From positions 1 through 44,861 of the forward strand of contig QHSR01000257.1 in the NCBI GenBank assembly GCA_003221635.1: 44,861 nt of DNA. Reading direction: 5' to 3'. The notes beneath the pieces were generated by a model. The model worked only from the letters and a program-made list of their open reading frames with translations. It was not told the DNA's origin and did not search any database. This document shows positions 1 to 8,449 of the stretch, one piece after another. Position 1 is the stretch's first letter, and each line of letters begins with the position of its first letter. Source of the stretch: Candidatus Rokuibacteriota bacterium (GTDB lineage: Bacteria > Methylomirabilota > Methylomirabilia > Rokubacteriales > CSP1-6). The translations under genes were made by a program, and so were the position numbers.

Positions 1-219
1 CGCTTCAAGAGCGAGCCGGTGACGATGATGATCGGCGGCGAGCGCCGGACGATCGTGATCGAGAGCGAGCCCGCCTACAACGCGCTCTACGAGATCGAGA
101 GCCCGGCGGTGCTCACCAGCGACGCATGGGCGAAGGCGGTCGAGGACGGGCGCTGGGCCGAGCACGTGCGTCCCTACACCACCAACCGCCGCCACGTGAT
201 TTACCGCCGCATCTCGTAG
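1..219 (+). CDS. C-terminal end of an uncharacterised protein (5' end outside window)
   Basis: The frame is open from base 1 and ends at a TAG at 217-219, so about 72 residues of the C-terminus are visible and the true start lies outside the window. The tail is charged and contains the stretch VRPYTTNRRHVIYRRIS. It has no membrane segment or signal. It resembles the end of small soluble proteins of the dimeric alpha/beta barrel type, but I cannot name a family with certainty. The next gene starts 20 bases downstream on the same strand, so the two may be co-transcribed. Function is unknown. Confidence 0.5.
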   Translation, partial: RFKSEPVTMMIGGERRTIVIESEPAYNALYEIESPAVLTSDAWAKAVEDGRWAEHVRPYTTNRRHVIYRRIS

Positions 220-239
220 CCGACGACCGGACACGCGGC

Positions 240-857
240 GTGAGCGAGGAGCTCCACCAGCCACGGTCGCCGTCAGGCGACGGGCTCGTGCTGACCCACG
301 GCGCCGGCGGCAACGCGAGAGCGCCCCTGCTGATGGCGCTCGGCGAGGCGTTCGCCGCCCGCGGCCTCACTGTGCTCCGCTACGACCTGCCCTTCCGTCA
401 GGCGAGCCGGACGGCGCCCCCGCGCCCGGCGGGGGCGGCGCGGGACCGCGAGGGCTTGCGCCAGGCGGTCGCGGCGATGAGGTTACGGCTGGGCGGCCGC
501 GTGTTTCTCGGCGGGCAGTCGTACGGAGGCCGCCAGGCCAGCATGCTCGCGGCGGGCGAGGCCGGGCTCGTCGACGGCCTCTTGCTGCTCTCGTATCCGC
601 TTCACCCGCCGGGGCGCCCGTCGGAGCTCCGCACGGCACATCTTCCGAAGCTCACCGCGCCCACCGTGTTCGCGCACGGCTCCCGCGACCCGTTCGGCTC
701 GCTCGAGGAGATCGAGGCGGCCCGGACCCTGATCGCGGCGCCGACCTCGCTGGTCGCCGTCACGGGCGCCGGCCACGATCTCTTTCGCGTGCCGCGGCGC
801 GCGGGCGCCGACGTCGCCGCGGAGATCGTCGCGGCGTTTCTCGGGCTCGTGGGCTAG
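240..857 (+). CDS. Small alpha/beta hydrolase, KANL3/TEX30-like
   Basis: A 205-residue cytoplasmic alpha/beta hydrolase. It shows an oxyanion-type HGAGG near residue 20, the nucleophile elbow GGQSYGG (Ser about 94), an acid candidate in HGSRDPFG, and a catalytic histidine in GAGHDL near residue 187: a complete Ser-Asp-His set. Length and the HGAGG/GGQSYGGR pair fit the KANL3/TEX30 branch, often labelled dienelactone-hydrolase-like; the substrate is not known. I chose GTG 240 because the frame upstream overlaps the preceding gene and reads as nonsense. It ends 13 bases before the convergent transporter gene. Confidence 0.8.
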   Translation: MSEELHQPRSPSGDGLVLTHGAGGNARAPLLMALGEAFAARGLTVLRYDLPFRQASRTAPPRPAGAARDREGLRQAVAAMRLRLGGRVFLGGQSYGGRQASMLAAGEAGLVDGLLLLSYPLHPPGRPSELRTAHLPKLTAPTVFAHGSRDPFGSLEEIEAARTLIAAPTSLVAVTGAGHDLFRVPRRAGADVAAEIVAAFLGLVG

Positions 858-870
858 GCGAGGAGCGGGC

Positions 871-2511
871 TCAGTCGATGCCGCGGTCGGGCATGATCGG
901 CGAATCGTCCGGAGCGGGCAAGGCCTCGACGCGGCCGGGGCGCTCGCGCGCGCGCTCGTTCTGCTCGGTGCGCACGCGATGCATGAGGGGAATCAGCGGC
1001 ACGATGCAGACGAACAGCACCGAGATCAGCCAGAAGTCGTCCGCGTAAGCCATGACCTGCGATTGCTCGACTGCGCCTCGGTACAGCATGGCAAGAGCGC
1101 GTCGACCGGCCGTGAACGAGTCCGCGCCCTGGCTCACGAAATGAGCCGTCCATTGCTTGAGCTTCGCCGTCGTGTCGGCGTCCCAGATGTCCAGATGGCT
1201 GACTAGCGTGGTCTGATGCGCCTGGCTGCGCCGGACCAGGAGCGTGGTGGCCAGCGCGACGCCGATGCTCCCCCCGATGTTGCGCACGACGTTGTAGGCG
1301 GCAGTCGCGTTGCCCAGACGCTCCAGACGGATCGTGGCGAGCGTGAGCGTCTGGAGCGGCGGGAAGATGAAGCCCCCCGCGAAGCCCTGCAGGAAGCGCG
1401 GCCACGCGAGGCTCCAGTAGTCCATGCCCAGCGTCACGCTCGCCATCATCGTCGTCGCCACGGCGTTCAGGACGCAGCCGCCGGCGAGCATGAGGCGCTG
1501 ATCGGCTCGGGCCACGAGGCGGCCCGAGATCAGGAGGGCGATCATCGTCCCAAGGCCGCCGGGCGCCAGCACGAGTCCGGCGTTCCACGCGTCCCACGCC
1601 AGGATCTTCTGCGAGTACAGCGCGACCAGCAGCACGCTCGAGTTGAGCCCCAGGCCGACCAGCGCGATGCACATGGTGCCGACCGCGAAGTTCCGGTCGT
1701 TGAACACGGTCAGGTCGAGGATCGGTTCGGCGGCCATCAGCTCGCGGATGAGGAACCCGACGATCGCGCACACCGCGACCATGAGCAGCCCCACGATGAG
1801 CCCCGAGTCGAACCAGTCCTTCTTCTCCCCGAGATCGAGCACCAGCTGCAGAAAGCCGAAGCCGAGCACCATGAGCACGAGCCCCTCCATGTCGATCCCG
1901 CTCGGCTTCTTGACGAAGGGGTTGTCGAACAGGAACACGCTGACCATCAGGAAGCCGACGAGACCGATGGGAAGGTTGATGTAGAAGATCCACCGCCAGG
2001 ACCAGTTGTCGGCGATCCAGCCGCCCAGGGTCGGACCCAGGATCGGCGCCAGCATGATGCCCGTCCCCCAGACGGCCATGGCCGTGCCCCGCATCCGAAG
2101 AGGGAAGATCTCCCACATGATCGCCTGCGCCATCGGGATGACCGGCCCGCCGCCGAGCCCCTGGAGGATCCGCATGGCCACGAGGAATTCCAGGTTCGGC
2201 GCGATCCCCGAGAGGAATGAGCTGACGGTGAAGAGCACCGTGCAGATCAGGAAGAACCGACGGCGGCCGAAGCGGGCCGAGAGCCAGCCGGTCGCCGGAA
2301 TGACGATCGCGTTGGCGGCGAGAAAGGACGTGATGACCCAGGACATCTCCTCGATGCCGGCCGACAGCGAGCCCTGCATGTGGGGGAGAGCGACATTGGT
2401 CACGCTGGTGTCCAGGACCTGCATGACCGTGACCATCATCACGGAGAGCGTGATGGCCCACCGGCGGGCGGGAGAGATCTGCCAGTCGGTTACCGGCTCG
2501 ACGGCGCTCAC
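871..2511 (-). CDS. DHA2-family multidrug efflux MFS transporter (EmrB/QacA type)
   Basis: A 546-residue inner-membrane transporter with the length and hydrophobic pattern of the 14-helix DHA2 group of the major facilitator superfamily. Family motifs visible are LDTSVTNVALPHMQG in helix 1, the motif-A-like GWLSARFGRRRFF loop, and the motif-C region GIMLAPILGPTLGGW in helix 5. Such pumps expel hydrophobic drugs by proton antiport, usually with an EmrA-type adaptor and an outer-membrane channel; neither is encoded nearby, so it may act alone or with a distant adaptor. The start is GTG at 2509-2511. The cytoplasmic tail is proline- and charge-rich. It is divergent from the copD-like gene across about 58 bases, and no regulator gene flanks it. 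The substrate cannot be read from sequence. Confidence 0.9.
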   Translation of the reverse strand: MSAVEPVTDWQISPARRWAITLSVMMVTVMQVLDTSVTNVALPHMQGSLSAGIEEMSWVITSFLAANAIVIPATGWLSARFGRRRFFLICTVLFTVSSFLSGIAPNLEFLVAMRILQGLGGGPVIPMAQAIMWEIFPLRMRGTAMAVWGTGIMLAPILGPTLGGWIADNWSWRWIFYINLPIGLVGFLMVSVFLFDNPFVKKPSGIDMEGLVLMVLGFGFLQLVLDLGEKKDWFDSGLIVGLLMVAVCAIVGFLIRELMAAEPILDLTVFNDRNFAVGTMCIALVGLGLNSSVLLVALYSQKILAWDAWNAGLVLAPGGLGTMIALLISGRLVARADQRLMLAGGCVLNAVATTMMASVTLGMDYWSLAWPRFLQGFAGGFIFPPLQTLTLATIRLERLGNATAAYNVVRNIGGSIGVALATTLLVRRSQAHQTTLVSHLDIWDADTTAKLKQWTAHFVSQGADSFTAGRRALAMLYRGAVEQSQVMAYADDFWLISVLFVCIVPLIPLMHRVRTEQNERARERPGRVEALPAPDDSPIMPDRGID

Positions 2512-2569
2512 ATCCCCACACTACGTCATAACGGGCGCGCCCGGCCAGACCGACGGGCCGGCGACGCTC

Positions 2570-4166
2570 ATGCTACTGTGGCGTGCCGTGATCCCGCTCA
2601 TCCTGCTGTGGCTGCGCGCAGCCGGGCTCGTCGGCCAGGGCGTCGCCCTCGGAAGTGCCGTGTTTTCGCTCGTGGTGCTGCGGCGCGAGCCCGAGCGAAG
2701 CCCTGCCGGCGCCTTCGATCGGGCCCTCGCGCTCACCGGAGCCGGCGCGCTCGTCGCCGTGCTCGCGCAAATCGGCGTGCTCGCCGCGCTGGCGGCGGCG
2801 CTGACCAACGACGACGCGAGCTGGCCAACCGCCGCCTTGCTCGGCTCGCATCGCGGCCGGACTTGCCACACTGTTCGCCGCGCTCACTCTTCGGCGCTCG
2901 GCCGCCTCCCGGGTCCGTCGCGCGCTGCTCCTCGGCACGGCCACCTCGCTCTGCTTCACCGGGGCCCTGGCCAGCCACGCGATGGGCCGCCTCGACGGGC
3001 AGGCGTGGCTTCTGACCGTCACCGCGCTTCATCAGGCGGCCGTTGGCATCTGGATGGGCGGGCTGGTGTGCGCCACGATGCTCGTGCTGCGCGCGGACGC
3101 CTCCCATGGCAACGCCTGGCTCCGCCCGTTCTCGGTGGTGGCCGCGGCGGCGGTCGGAGGCATCGCCGTCACCGGCGTCGCCCTCTCGCTGGCCTACGTT
3201 GCCACACCCGGCGCAGCCATCGGTACCTCGTACGGGGCGATGGTCCTCGCGAAGATTGTCCTCTTCGCGGCGCTGCTCGTGATGGCCGTCCTGAATCACC
3301 GCGCGCTCCACGGCCGCCTCGCTCTGGGCCCGTGGAGCGGCCGGGGATCCACGGGTGACGGGGGCTCGCTCCTGTTGCGCCGGCGCCTGGAGGTGGAGGC
3401 TGGCCTCGCGGTGGTGACGGTGCTGCTCGCGGCATCGATCGGCTCGGCGCCACCAGCCGTCGACGTTGGGGGACAGCGCGCCACGCCGGAGGAGATCCGT
3501 GCCGTGTTCACGCCCCACTGGCCGCGGCTGACGAGCCCGACTCTGGCCGAGCTGGCGGCCGCCTCGGATCTCGCCAATCCGAACTCGCCGCGCACCGCCG
3601 AGATCACCGCGTGGTCCGAGTTCGGACACAACGTCGCGGGCCTCTTCGTGCTCGCCATGGGCCTGCTCGCGACGCTCGAGCGGACCGGGCGGGCACCATG
3701 GGCTCGGCACTGGCCCCTCCTCATCACGGTGCTGGCGGGCTTCGTCGCCTACAGCGTGGATCCGGAGGGCTGGCAGACCGGCGCGGTCGGGTTCTGGGAG
3801 CATCTCCTGAGCCCGGAAGTCGTCCAGCACCGGATCCTGCTCGTCCTCACCGCCCTCTTCGGCTTCGCGGAATGGCGGGTGCGCAACGGTCATCACCCGG
3901 ATTCGCCGTGGCGTTACGTCTTCCCCATCGTCGCCATCTGGAGCGGCGTGCTGCTCCTGGCGCACGTCCACGAGGTGAGCGACAGCAAGACGGCATTCTT
4001 CATGGAGCTCTCGCACCTCCCGCTAGGTCTCGTGAGCCTGCTAGCGGGCTGGTCACGCTGGCTCGAGCTCCGGCTACCCCCTGCCGGGAGTGGCGGGCCC
4101 GGCAGAATCTGGGGCCCGGCGCTGGCCGTCTTCGGGCTGTTGCTCATCCTCTACCGGGAGGGATGA
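2570..4166 (+). pseudogene. CopD-like copper resistance membrane protein, frameshifted
   Basis: Two adjacent frames together encode one polytopic membrane protein of about 530 residues. The first frame starts at ATG 2570 and is convincing through WPTAALLGS near 2850. The second is convincing from ARIAAGLATLFAAL onward, continuing through ASHAMGRLDGQAWLL and TALHQAAVGIWMGGL to a stop at 4166. The HQ..VGIW.GG motif and histidine-containing helices match the CopD domain (PF05425), linked to copper uptake across the inner membrane. The C-terminal half adds further helices with conserved histidines (HNVAGLF, LAHVHEV). The break near 2835-2850 is either a single-base error or a short deletion; if real, the protein is lost. 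No copC or copper regulator is adjacent. Confidence 0.75.
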
Positions 4167-4219
4167 CCGACAGGCGCATGCGCGTTGCTCGCTCGGGATC
4201 GAGTGATCCGTCGGGTCCG

Positions 4220-4771
4220 TCAGCCCAGGTCGCGTACCATCCGGAACTCGGCAATGGAGGGAGAGTGGGCAAGCGGCTTGCTCTCACCAGTGCGGCGGAA
4301 TCCGCACTTGTTGTACAGCGCGATGGCCGGACTGTTGGTGGCCGTGACCCAGAGACCAAGGCCAATCGCTCGGCGTTCTCGTGACCAGGCGACCACCGCG
4401 TCGACAAGGGCGGCGCCGACACCGCACCCGCGCGATGACGGAGCGACGAACATCCCGACGAGCACCGGCCGGGGATCGCCGGGGTGGTCGGGGTCATTTG
4501 CAAGACCAGTCGCGAGTCCGATCCACTCGCCGTCTCGCTCGGCAATGAACGTTACGCGGTCAGCTCCGGAGGCTCCGTGCGCTGACCGCTCATGCCACAC
4601 CTGTTCAGGGAACATCTCCTCGCGAGCCAGCGTCGAGCCAAAGGCCATCGGCGCGTCCGCCAGGGCGGACAGGCGGAGGGCTCGCAATTTCATTCCTTCA
4701 TCCGGGCGAATCCGCCGAACCTCTGGGCTCACCGATCGCTTTCGCTCCGCGATGGGCACGGTCCACGGCAC
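4220..4771 (-). CDS. GNAT-family N-acetyltransferase
   Basis: A 183-residue GCN5-related acetyltransferase. The N-terminus IRPDEGMKLRALRLSALAD is typical of the fold; the acetyl-CoA loop motif A is seen as MFVAPSSRGCGVGAALVDA (Q/RxxGxG/A type), and motif B ends in ATNSPAIALYNKCGFRRTG. Members acetylate small molecules or protein N-termini with acetyl-CoA; the substrate here is unknown. The first ~15 residues lie ahead of the usual fold start, so translation could begin slightly later. It converges with the copD-like gene and is followed upstream by remnants, so it marks the edge of the well-packed left segment. Confidence 0.85.
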   Translation of the reverse strand: MPWTVPIAERKRSVSPEVRRIRPDEGMKLRALRLSALADAPMAFGSTLAREEMFPEQVWHERSAHGASGADRVTFIAERDGEWIGLATGLANDPDHPGDPRPVLVGMFVAPSSRGCGVGAALVDAVVAWSRERRAIGLGLWVTATNSPAIALYNKCGFRRTGESKPLAHSPSIAEFRMVRDLG

Positions 4772-4795
4772 ACGGCAATCCTACTGAAGGCGTAA

Positions 4796-5083
4796 TACAG
4801 AGCGGCAGATCATCGGATTCCTGGCGTCGAGCTTGTTGGCCGTAGATCCCCGGGCGCGAAGGTGGTCCAGCGGTTGAAGACCGATGCGGGGACGCGGGGG
4901 ATCCCGGTCGTCGCCGTGACCTCGGGGCCGGCTGACGATGCGAACGAGCTCAGCCGGGCTGGATGCATCGCCTTCATTCCGAAACCTTTCGAGGCAGCGT
5001 CGTTTCTTCGCCTCGTCGGGGGCATCCTGAACGTAACGGTTGGAAGAGATCGGCGCCGCAGCGATCCGCGGGCCGGAAGCTGA
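4796..5083 (+). pseudogene. Response-regulator receiver domain, C-terminal fragment
   Basis: The frame is open from 4796 and ends at 5083; a GTG at 4862 could start a 73-residue piece. Only the second half of a CheY-like receiver is present: VVQRLKTDAGTRGIPVVAV, then a threonine/serine after beta-4, and the conserved lysine-proline in IPKPF. The phosphoacceptor aspartate and the N-terminal acidic pair are absent because the upstream half is missing. The tail after VGGILN is basic and unstructured. It cannot be phosphorylated as it stands, so I treat it as a remnant of a stand-alone receiver protein. Confidence 0.7.
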
Positions 5084-5281
5084 TCACTCACGGCCAGAAG
5101 CCTCCAGCGCCCGCGTGATCACAGCACTGCACGCCCCCATCTCGCGAAACTCAGGCGGGACATGGGGCTTCGTGCTACGTTTTGCGTGCCTGCACCCTGG
5201 CCTCACGGGTTGACGCCCCCGGGCGTCGAGACTCCAGTGAATCTGGCGATGTTCTGCTGCCGGTGCCCGAGAGGCAATGCA

Positions 5282-5542
5282 ATGAAGATCACGATGCGGC
5301 CCGAGCTTCTCCGCGTCCTCATCCATAGCAAGCTCCAGGATGGTCGCCTGCCGCATGACAGCATCACAAAAGTCTGGAGTAGTCCAAGCGCAGGGGAAAC
5401 GTGCGACGGCTGCGATTTGATCCTTGCCAAGGAAGACTTGCTGATGGCGGGGACTACCCTGACGCGTGGCAGGATGTCCCTGCACTTCCACGTAGTCTGT
5501 TTCCGGGTCTGGGATGACCAGAGGCGCGCGCCGCAGTCGTAG
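5282..5542 (+). CDS. Small CxxC / HxxxC putative zinc-binding protein, unknown function
   Basis: An 86-residue soluble protein starting at ATG 5282; the frame is open further upstream but that part looks non-coding. It begins MKITMRPELLRVLIHSKL and carries GETCDGCD near the middle and HFHVVCFRVW near the end, a C-x2-C ... H-x3-C pattern that would suit one zinc ion. Short proteins of this layout are, in my recollection, common in related soil genomes without an assigned role. No operon partner is evident; the neighbours are a receiver remnant upstream and a minus-strand coiled-coil gene downstream. Confidence 0.65.
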   Translation: MKITMRPELLRVLIHSKLQDGRLPHDSITKVWSSPSAGETCDGCDLILAKEDLLMAGTTLTRGRMSLHFHVVCFRVWDDQRRAPQS

Positions 5543-5640
5543 CCTCCACGGGCGAGTGCGCTCGGGCGGGGCCGATCATTTCCCGTCTCCGGAGCGCTGC
5601 GATCTCCGCGAGAATCTCATCGACGCTCTGACGGTCTTCG

Positions 5641-5865
5641 TTACTTCCGTCCCTGACTGATCACTTCCTCTAGGCGCTGCCGGCGGTCGCGCTCTGCGGC
5701 CAACTCCTCTTTCAGCTTCCGGAGCTCGTCCGCCTGCTGGGCTTGACGCGTTTTCATCGCGTCCGCCTCGTCGGTCGCGCGTTGTGCACGCTCGCCCCAC
5801 CTGAGATAGCCGGCTCCGAGGCCGATCAGGAGCGCCACGATTGAGGCGATGATGGCGATTCTCAT
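5641..5865 (-). CDS. Small membrane-anchored coiled-coil protein
   Basis: A 74-residue protein with one N-terminal membrane helix (MRIAIIASIVALLIGLGAGY) followed by a charged helix, residues about 28-74, with heptad-like spacing (QQADELRKLKEEL) that should form a coiled coil facing the cytoplasm or periplasm. The start is well supported: AGGAGG (complement of 5874-5879) lies 8 bases ahead of the ATG at 5863-5865. The function is unknown; similar short proteins occur in phage-like and accessory islands. Confidence 0.7.
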   Translation of the reverse strand: MRIAIIASIVALLIGLGAGYLRWGERAQRATDEADAMKTRQAQQADELRKLKEELAAERDRRQRLEEVISQGRK

Positions 5866-6104
5866 CCTCGGGACCTCCTTACGCCAGCAACTCCGTCGCC
5901 GGCACGAACGCGCAGCTCGTCGTCGCGGTGTGCCGCACCTCCGGCCCCCACCGGCGGCGCCAAATCCGCCGGCACCGCGCCGCGTAGACGGTCTGTCGCC
6001 CTTGACGAGGATATGGTTGCGGCAGACTGGGACACGGGGAGCCTACCAGAAGGCCGTCCCGACAGGCGACGCGCCGGCGCCTCCCGGCTATGATGGGGAG
6101 CGCC

Positions 6105-6266
6105 ATGCGCTGGGACGAGTCCCCGAGACTTCTGATGATCGCGAGTGTGGCCTCTGCCGTCCTCGGCGCGGCATTCGTCCTGGCCGCCATTCGGGATCAC
6201 GCGGGCTACAACGTCGGCGCGGCCCTCTTGGCCTTGCTCGGCGCGCTCTTCGCCTATCGCGCTTAG
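6105..6266 (+). CDS. Tiny two-helix membrane protein, possibly the N-terminal half of an interrupted gene
   Basis: A 53-residue protein below usual ORF cut-offs. ATG 6105 follows GGGAG at 6095-6099 with 5-base spacing. Two hydrophobic segments are visible, LLMIASVASAVLGAAFVLAA and VGAALLALLGALFAYRA, joined by a short polar loop. It stops at TAG 6264-6266. The next reading frame (6270-6641) continues in exactly the same frame, two codons after the stop, and encodes a soluble domain that in similar proteins, as I recall, follows a membrane anchor. The pair therefore looks like one gene split by an amber codon. Confidence 0.6.
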   Translation: MRWDESPRLLMIASVASAVLGAAFVLAAIRDHAGYNVGAALLALLGALFAYRA

Positions 6267-6269
6267 GAA

Positions 6270-6641
6270 TTGTCGACTCATCGCCGGCTGGACGCAACCC
6301 AGCACGCGCAACTGGTCCTCCGCCTGATTGAACTTCCACCACCGGCCGACCTCCGCATTGTCGCCGCGCCAGACGGCGAGGCCGTGACGTTTGCCAGGCA
6401 ACTGCGCGAGGTCTTTCTCGAGGCGGGATGGCCCGCCCATGGGGTCTACCGCGCCGCCGACGGAAATGCCGGTAGCACCGGCCTCTTTCTCGCGGTGCAA
6501 GACGGCGAGGACTCGCCGGGCGAGGCGTTGCGCCTGCTGGTGGCGCTCAGTGAGTTCGGCTTGCATGCCGTGAAGTCGACCAAGCGTTCGCTGCCCGACC
6601 GGGCGCTGGAGTTGCTCGTGGGCCGACGCCCGACGCCCTGA
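6270..6641 (+). CDS. Small soluble domain protein, in frame after an amber stop; unknown function
   Basis: A 123-residue frame whose only nearby start is TTG 6270, placed one codon after the TAG that ends the membrane segment at 6105-6266. It encodes an alpha/beta domain: an N-terminal helix (DATQHAQLVLRLIE), a strand with PADLRIVAAPDGE, the helix FARQLREVFLEAGW, and a late GLHAVKSTKRSLPDRALELL ending in LLVGRRP. No ribosome site is correctly spaced for the TTG. Either it is expressed by readthrough or reinitiation, or it is the dead half of a disrupted membrane-anchored protein. No catalytic motif is seen. Confidence 0.5.
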   Translation: MSTHRRLDATQHAQLVLRLIELPPPADLRIVAAPDGEAVTFARQLREVFLEAGWPAHGVYRAADGNAGSTGLFLAVQDGEDSPGEALRLLVALSEFGLHAVKSTKRSLPDRALELLVGRRPTP

Positions 6642-6679
6642 GGAGACATCCCCGGGAAAGCGGGCCGGGGCGAGGCCGA

Positions 6680-6994
6680 TCATGCTTCCCTGAGCGGCTC
6701 GATCTCGACGATCAGCTCGCCACAACGATCATGGGTAAGCACGACCCGCTTGCCGGGCTGATCACGCATGGTCTCGGCGACGCGGTTCGTTCTCAGCATG
6801 TGAACGACGGTGTGCTCCTTCCAGTCGTCCAGGATGGGTCGGGCGATTTCGATCTGGCGCTCGACATCCCCCTCGATCACGGGGAACACGGGTGCGACGG
6901 CGGTTGCATCACTCCGGGGTGGGAGCACCTGGGCGGTTGGGAATGCGGCCTCAAGGTATTGGATGATCTCCTGGTGCTGATGCTCTTGGTGGCG
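6680..6994 (-). pseudogene. C-terminal remnant of a small unknown protein
   Basis: The minus frame ending at TGA 6680 encodes a plausible domain of about 95 residues: EIIQYLEAAFPTAQV, then FPVIEGDVERQIEIARPILDD, then RVVLTHDRCGELIVEIE. It resembles short domain proteins of unknown function that I recall from similar islands. No ATG, GTG or TTG lies near the start of the domain, and upstream the frame becomes arginine/histidine-rich nonsense antisense to a membrane ORF. I interpret it as a gene whose 5' end was lost at a junction near 6960-6995. Confidence 0.45.
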
Positions 6995-7261
6995 GGGTTG
7001 ATCGCGGCCGTCATGCCGGCGCGTCTCCTGCCATGGGCCTTCGGGCTCGTCGTCGCGGCGGCCCTGCTCACCCTCGAGGCGAACGCGTTCCGCGTGGCCG
7101 GCATCGCGATCGGGCTTCAACACCTGGGCACCGTGTCACCCGAAGCGAAAGACTGGGTCCATGTGGGGACGCTGGGGCTTGCCATCGCGCAGCTGGCGGG
7201 GCTGGGACGACTAATCGCGAGGTTCACCGTCAAGCAGGCGCCGGCACCGCTTACGCTCTAG
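6959..7261 (+). CDS. Small multi-helix membrane protein, unknown
   Basis: About 100 residues with three hydrophobic stretches: LLVLMLLVAGLIAAVMPA, WAFGLVVAAALLTLEANAF and VHVGTLGLAIAQLAGLGRLI. The start is uncertain: TTG 6959, GTG 6974 or ATG 6980 are all in frame, and none has a well-spaced ribosome site. The upstream part of the frame is antisense to the remnant at 6680-6994, so the 5' end may be at a rearrangement junction. No family is recognised. It lies 85 bases from the tRNA. Confidence 0.45.
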   Translation: MDDLLVLMLLVAGLIAAVMPARLLPWAFGLVVAAALLTLEANAFRVAGIAIGLQHLGTVSPEAKDWVHVGTLGLAIAQLAGLGRLIARFTVKQAPAPLTL

Positions 7262-7345
7262 TTGGACGCCTCGACATCCGGGATGCGTGAGGGTGCCGCC
7301 CTCCGCATAGATCATCTTCTGGCTCTCAATCCCGCCGAATTTCAG

Positions 7346-7421
7346 TGGTGGGCGGAACAGGGATCGAACCTGTGACCTCGGCCTTGTAAGGGCCGCGCTC
7401 TCCCGGCTGAGCTATCCGCCC
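7346..7421 (-). tRNA. tRNA-Val, anticodon UAC, CCA encoded
   Basis: On the minus strand the cloverleaf is complete. The acceptor stem GGGCGGA (7415-7421) pairs with TCCGCCC (7350-7356). The D arm begins GCTC, the anticodon stem is CGGCC/GGCCG with loop CTTACAA (anticodon TAC), and the T arm is ACAGG-TTCGATC-CCTGT. A discriminator A and an encoded CCA occupy 7346-7349. The anticodon reads valine GUA codons. The 5' acceptor strand overlaps the last codons of a truncated integrase gene (stop at 7412), which points to use of this tRNA locus by an integrative element. Confidence 0.95.
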
Positions 7422-8065
7422 CCGCCAAGTCTATCAGGGATTTGCGCTACGGGATTCCCGGGCGCGGGGTCCGACGCTACCGAGAACGCTACCGAGTCCA
7501 TCTTCCGGGCCGCCTCCGCCAGGTCCGCCGCGCTCACGATGTTGTAGCGGTCAAAGACCGACCGGGTCTTGTGGCCCGTCACCTTCATGGCCACGTGCTC
7601 GCTCACGCCCGCGGCCACCATGTTGCGCACGGCGGTTCGCCTCAGGTCGTGGCGGTACATCCCCGGGACGCCGGCCGCTGTGCACGCGGTCGCCCAGGCT
7701 TTCCTGAAGGCGCATCGGCGGGCGCCCCGGCGCTTCGGCGTCCCGGCGAAGTGCGGGAACACGTAGGGGATGATGCGCTTCAGCTCGCGCTGCAGCTCGT
7801 CCACCCGCCCGAGCTGCTCGGCGAGCAGGCGCCGGACCTCGGGCGTGAGGTAGACCATGCGCCCCTCGCCATTCTTCGTGGTGCCGGGATCGAGCCGCAG
7901 CGTGCCGGCGTCGAAATCGACGTGCCGGCGCTCCAGGGCGAGCACCTCGCTCTGCATGCGCCACCCGTAGGTGTAGGCGATCGACACCCCCACCTGCAGA
8001 TCCTCCGGCAGGTGCCGCCGGACGGCGGCGAGTTGCGGTTTCGCTCGAGCGTCAGCGCGGGCTCG
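7412..8065 (-). pseudogene. Tyrosine recombinase (phage integrase), C-terminal catalytic part only
   Basis: A GTG at 7993 would give 193 residues; the frame is open back to 8065 and adds AVRRHLPEDLQ, which belongs to the protein. Catalytic-domain signatures of the tyrosine recombinases are visible: the first arginine in YTYGWRMQSEVLALE, the box-II HDLRRT, GHKTRSVF with its histidine, and the nucleophile tyrosine in FDRYNIV. The N-terminal core-binding domain (roughly 150 residues in typical integrases) is missing; an in-frame TGA at 8066-8068, the stop of the neighbouring lipoprotein gene, closes the frame upstream. The 3' end overlaps tRNA-Val by 10 bases. Without its DNA-binding domain it is probably inactive. 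Confidence 0.85.
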
Positions 8066-8437
8066 TCATCGCCGCGGGCAATGCTGCGGCCGCGATGCCG
8101 TCGGTCCCGCGCAGACGGGGTCGCCCATCGAGCGTTGGAGGTCTGGGCCACGCTTGCTGAGGGGAGCCGGCGGCGAGAAGAATTCGTCCTCGTCTTCGGG
8201 ACCTCGGAACTGACGGTAGGTTGGATAGTGTGTCTGGACGCGCTCCCAGCCATGAGCCCGCATGCAACGGCGATAGATCCGCTCGGACACCTCGTACTTG
8301 CCCTTCGACTCCTCAATGCATTGGCCGCTGTCGGTCCCGAACTCGGTGGCGCCACGATCTGCCGCCTGCCAGTAGTGCATGCCGCAGCCCGTGAGGAAGC
8401 CCAGAAGCAGCGCCAGCGCGATTGATCTCCAGTTCAT
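8066..8437 (-). CDS. Small lipoprotein with a C ... CMRAHGW motif
   Basis: A 123-residue predicted lipoprotein. The signal peptide MNWRSIALALLLGFLTGC ends in the lipobox LTGC. The mature part has one cysteine (SGQCIEESKG) and then YRRCMRAHGWERVQ, suggesting a disulfide-stapled helical pair in the periplasm. The start is supported by GAGGAGGGG in the leader just upstream of ATG 8435-8437. The last ~35 residues (after FRGPEDEDEF) are proline- and arginine-rich and may be read-through into a junction, because the integrase remnant follows in the same frame. A second protein with the same CMRAHGW signature lies at 9504-9743. Function unknown. Confidence 0.7.
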   Translation of the reverse strand: MNWRSIALALLLGFLTGCGMHYWQAADRGATEFGTDSGQCIEESKGKYEVSERIYRRCMRAHGWERVQTHYPTYRQFRGPEDEDEFFSPPAPLSKRGPDLQRSMGDPVCAGPTASRPQHCPRR

Positions 8438-8449
8438 CGTCGCCCCTCC

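Noticed and set aside
1216-2220. Plus-strand open frame of 334 codons
   Set aside because: Antisense to the DHA2 transporter; His/Asp/Glu/Arg-rich chain with no fold signature.
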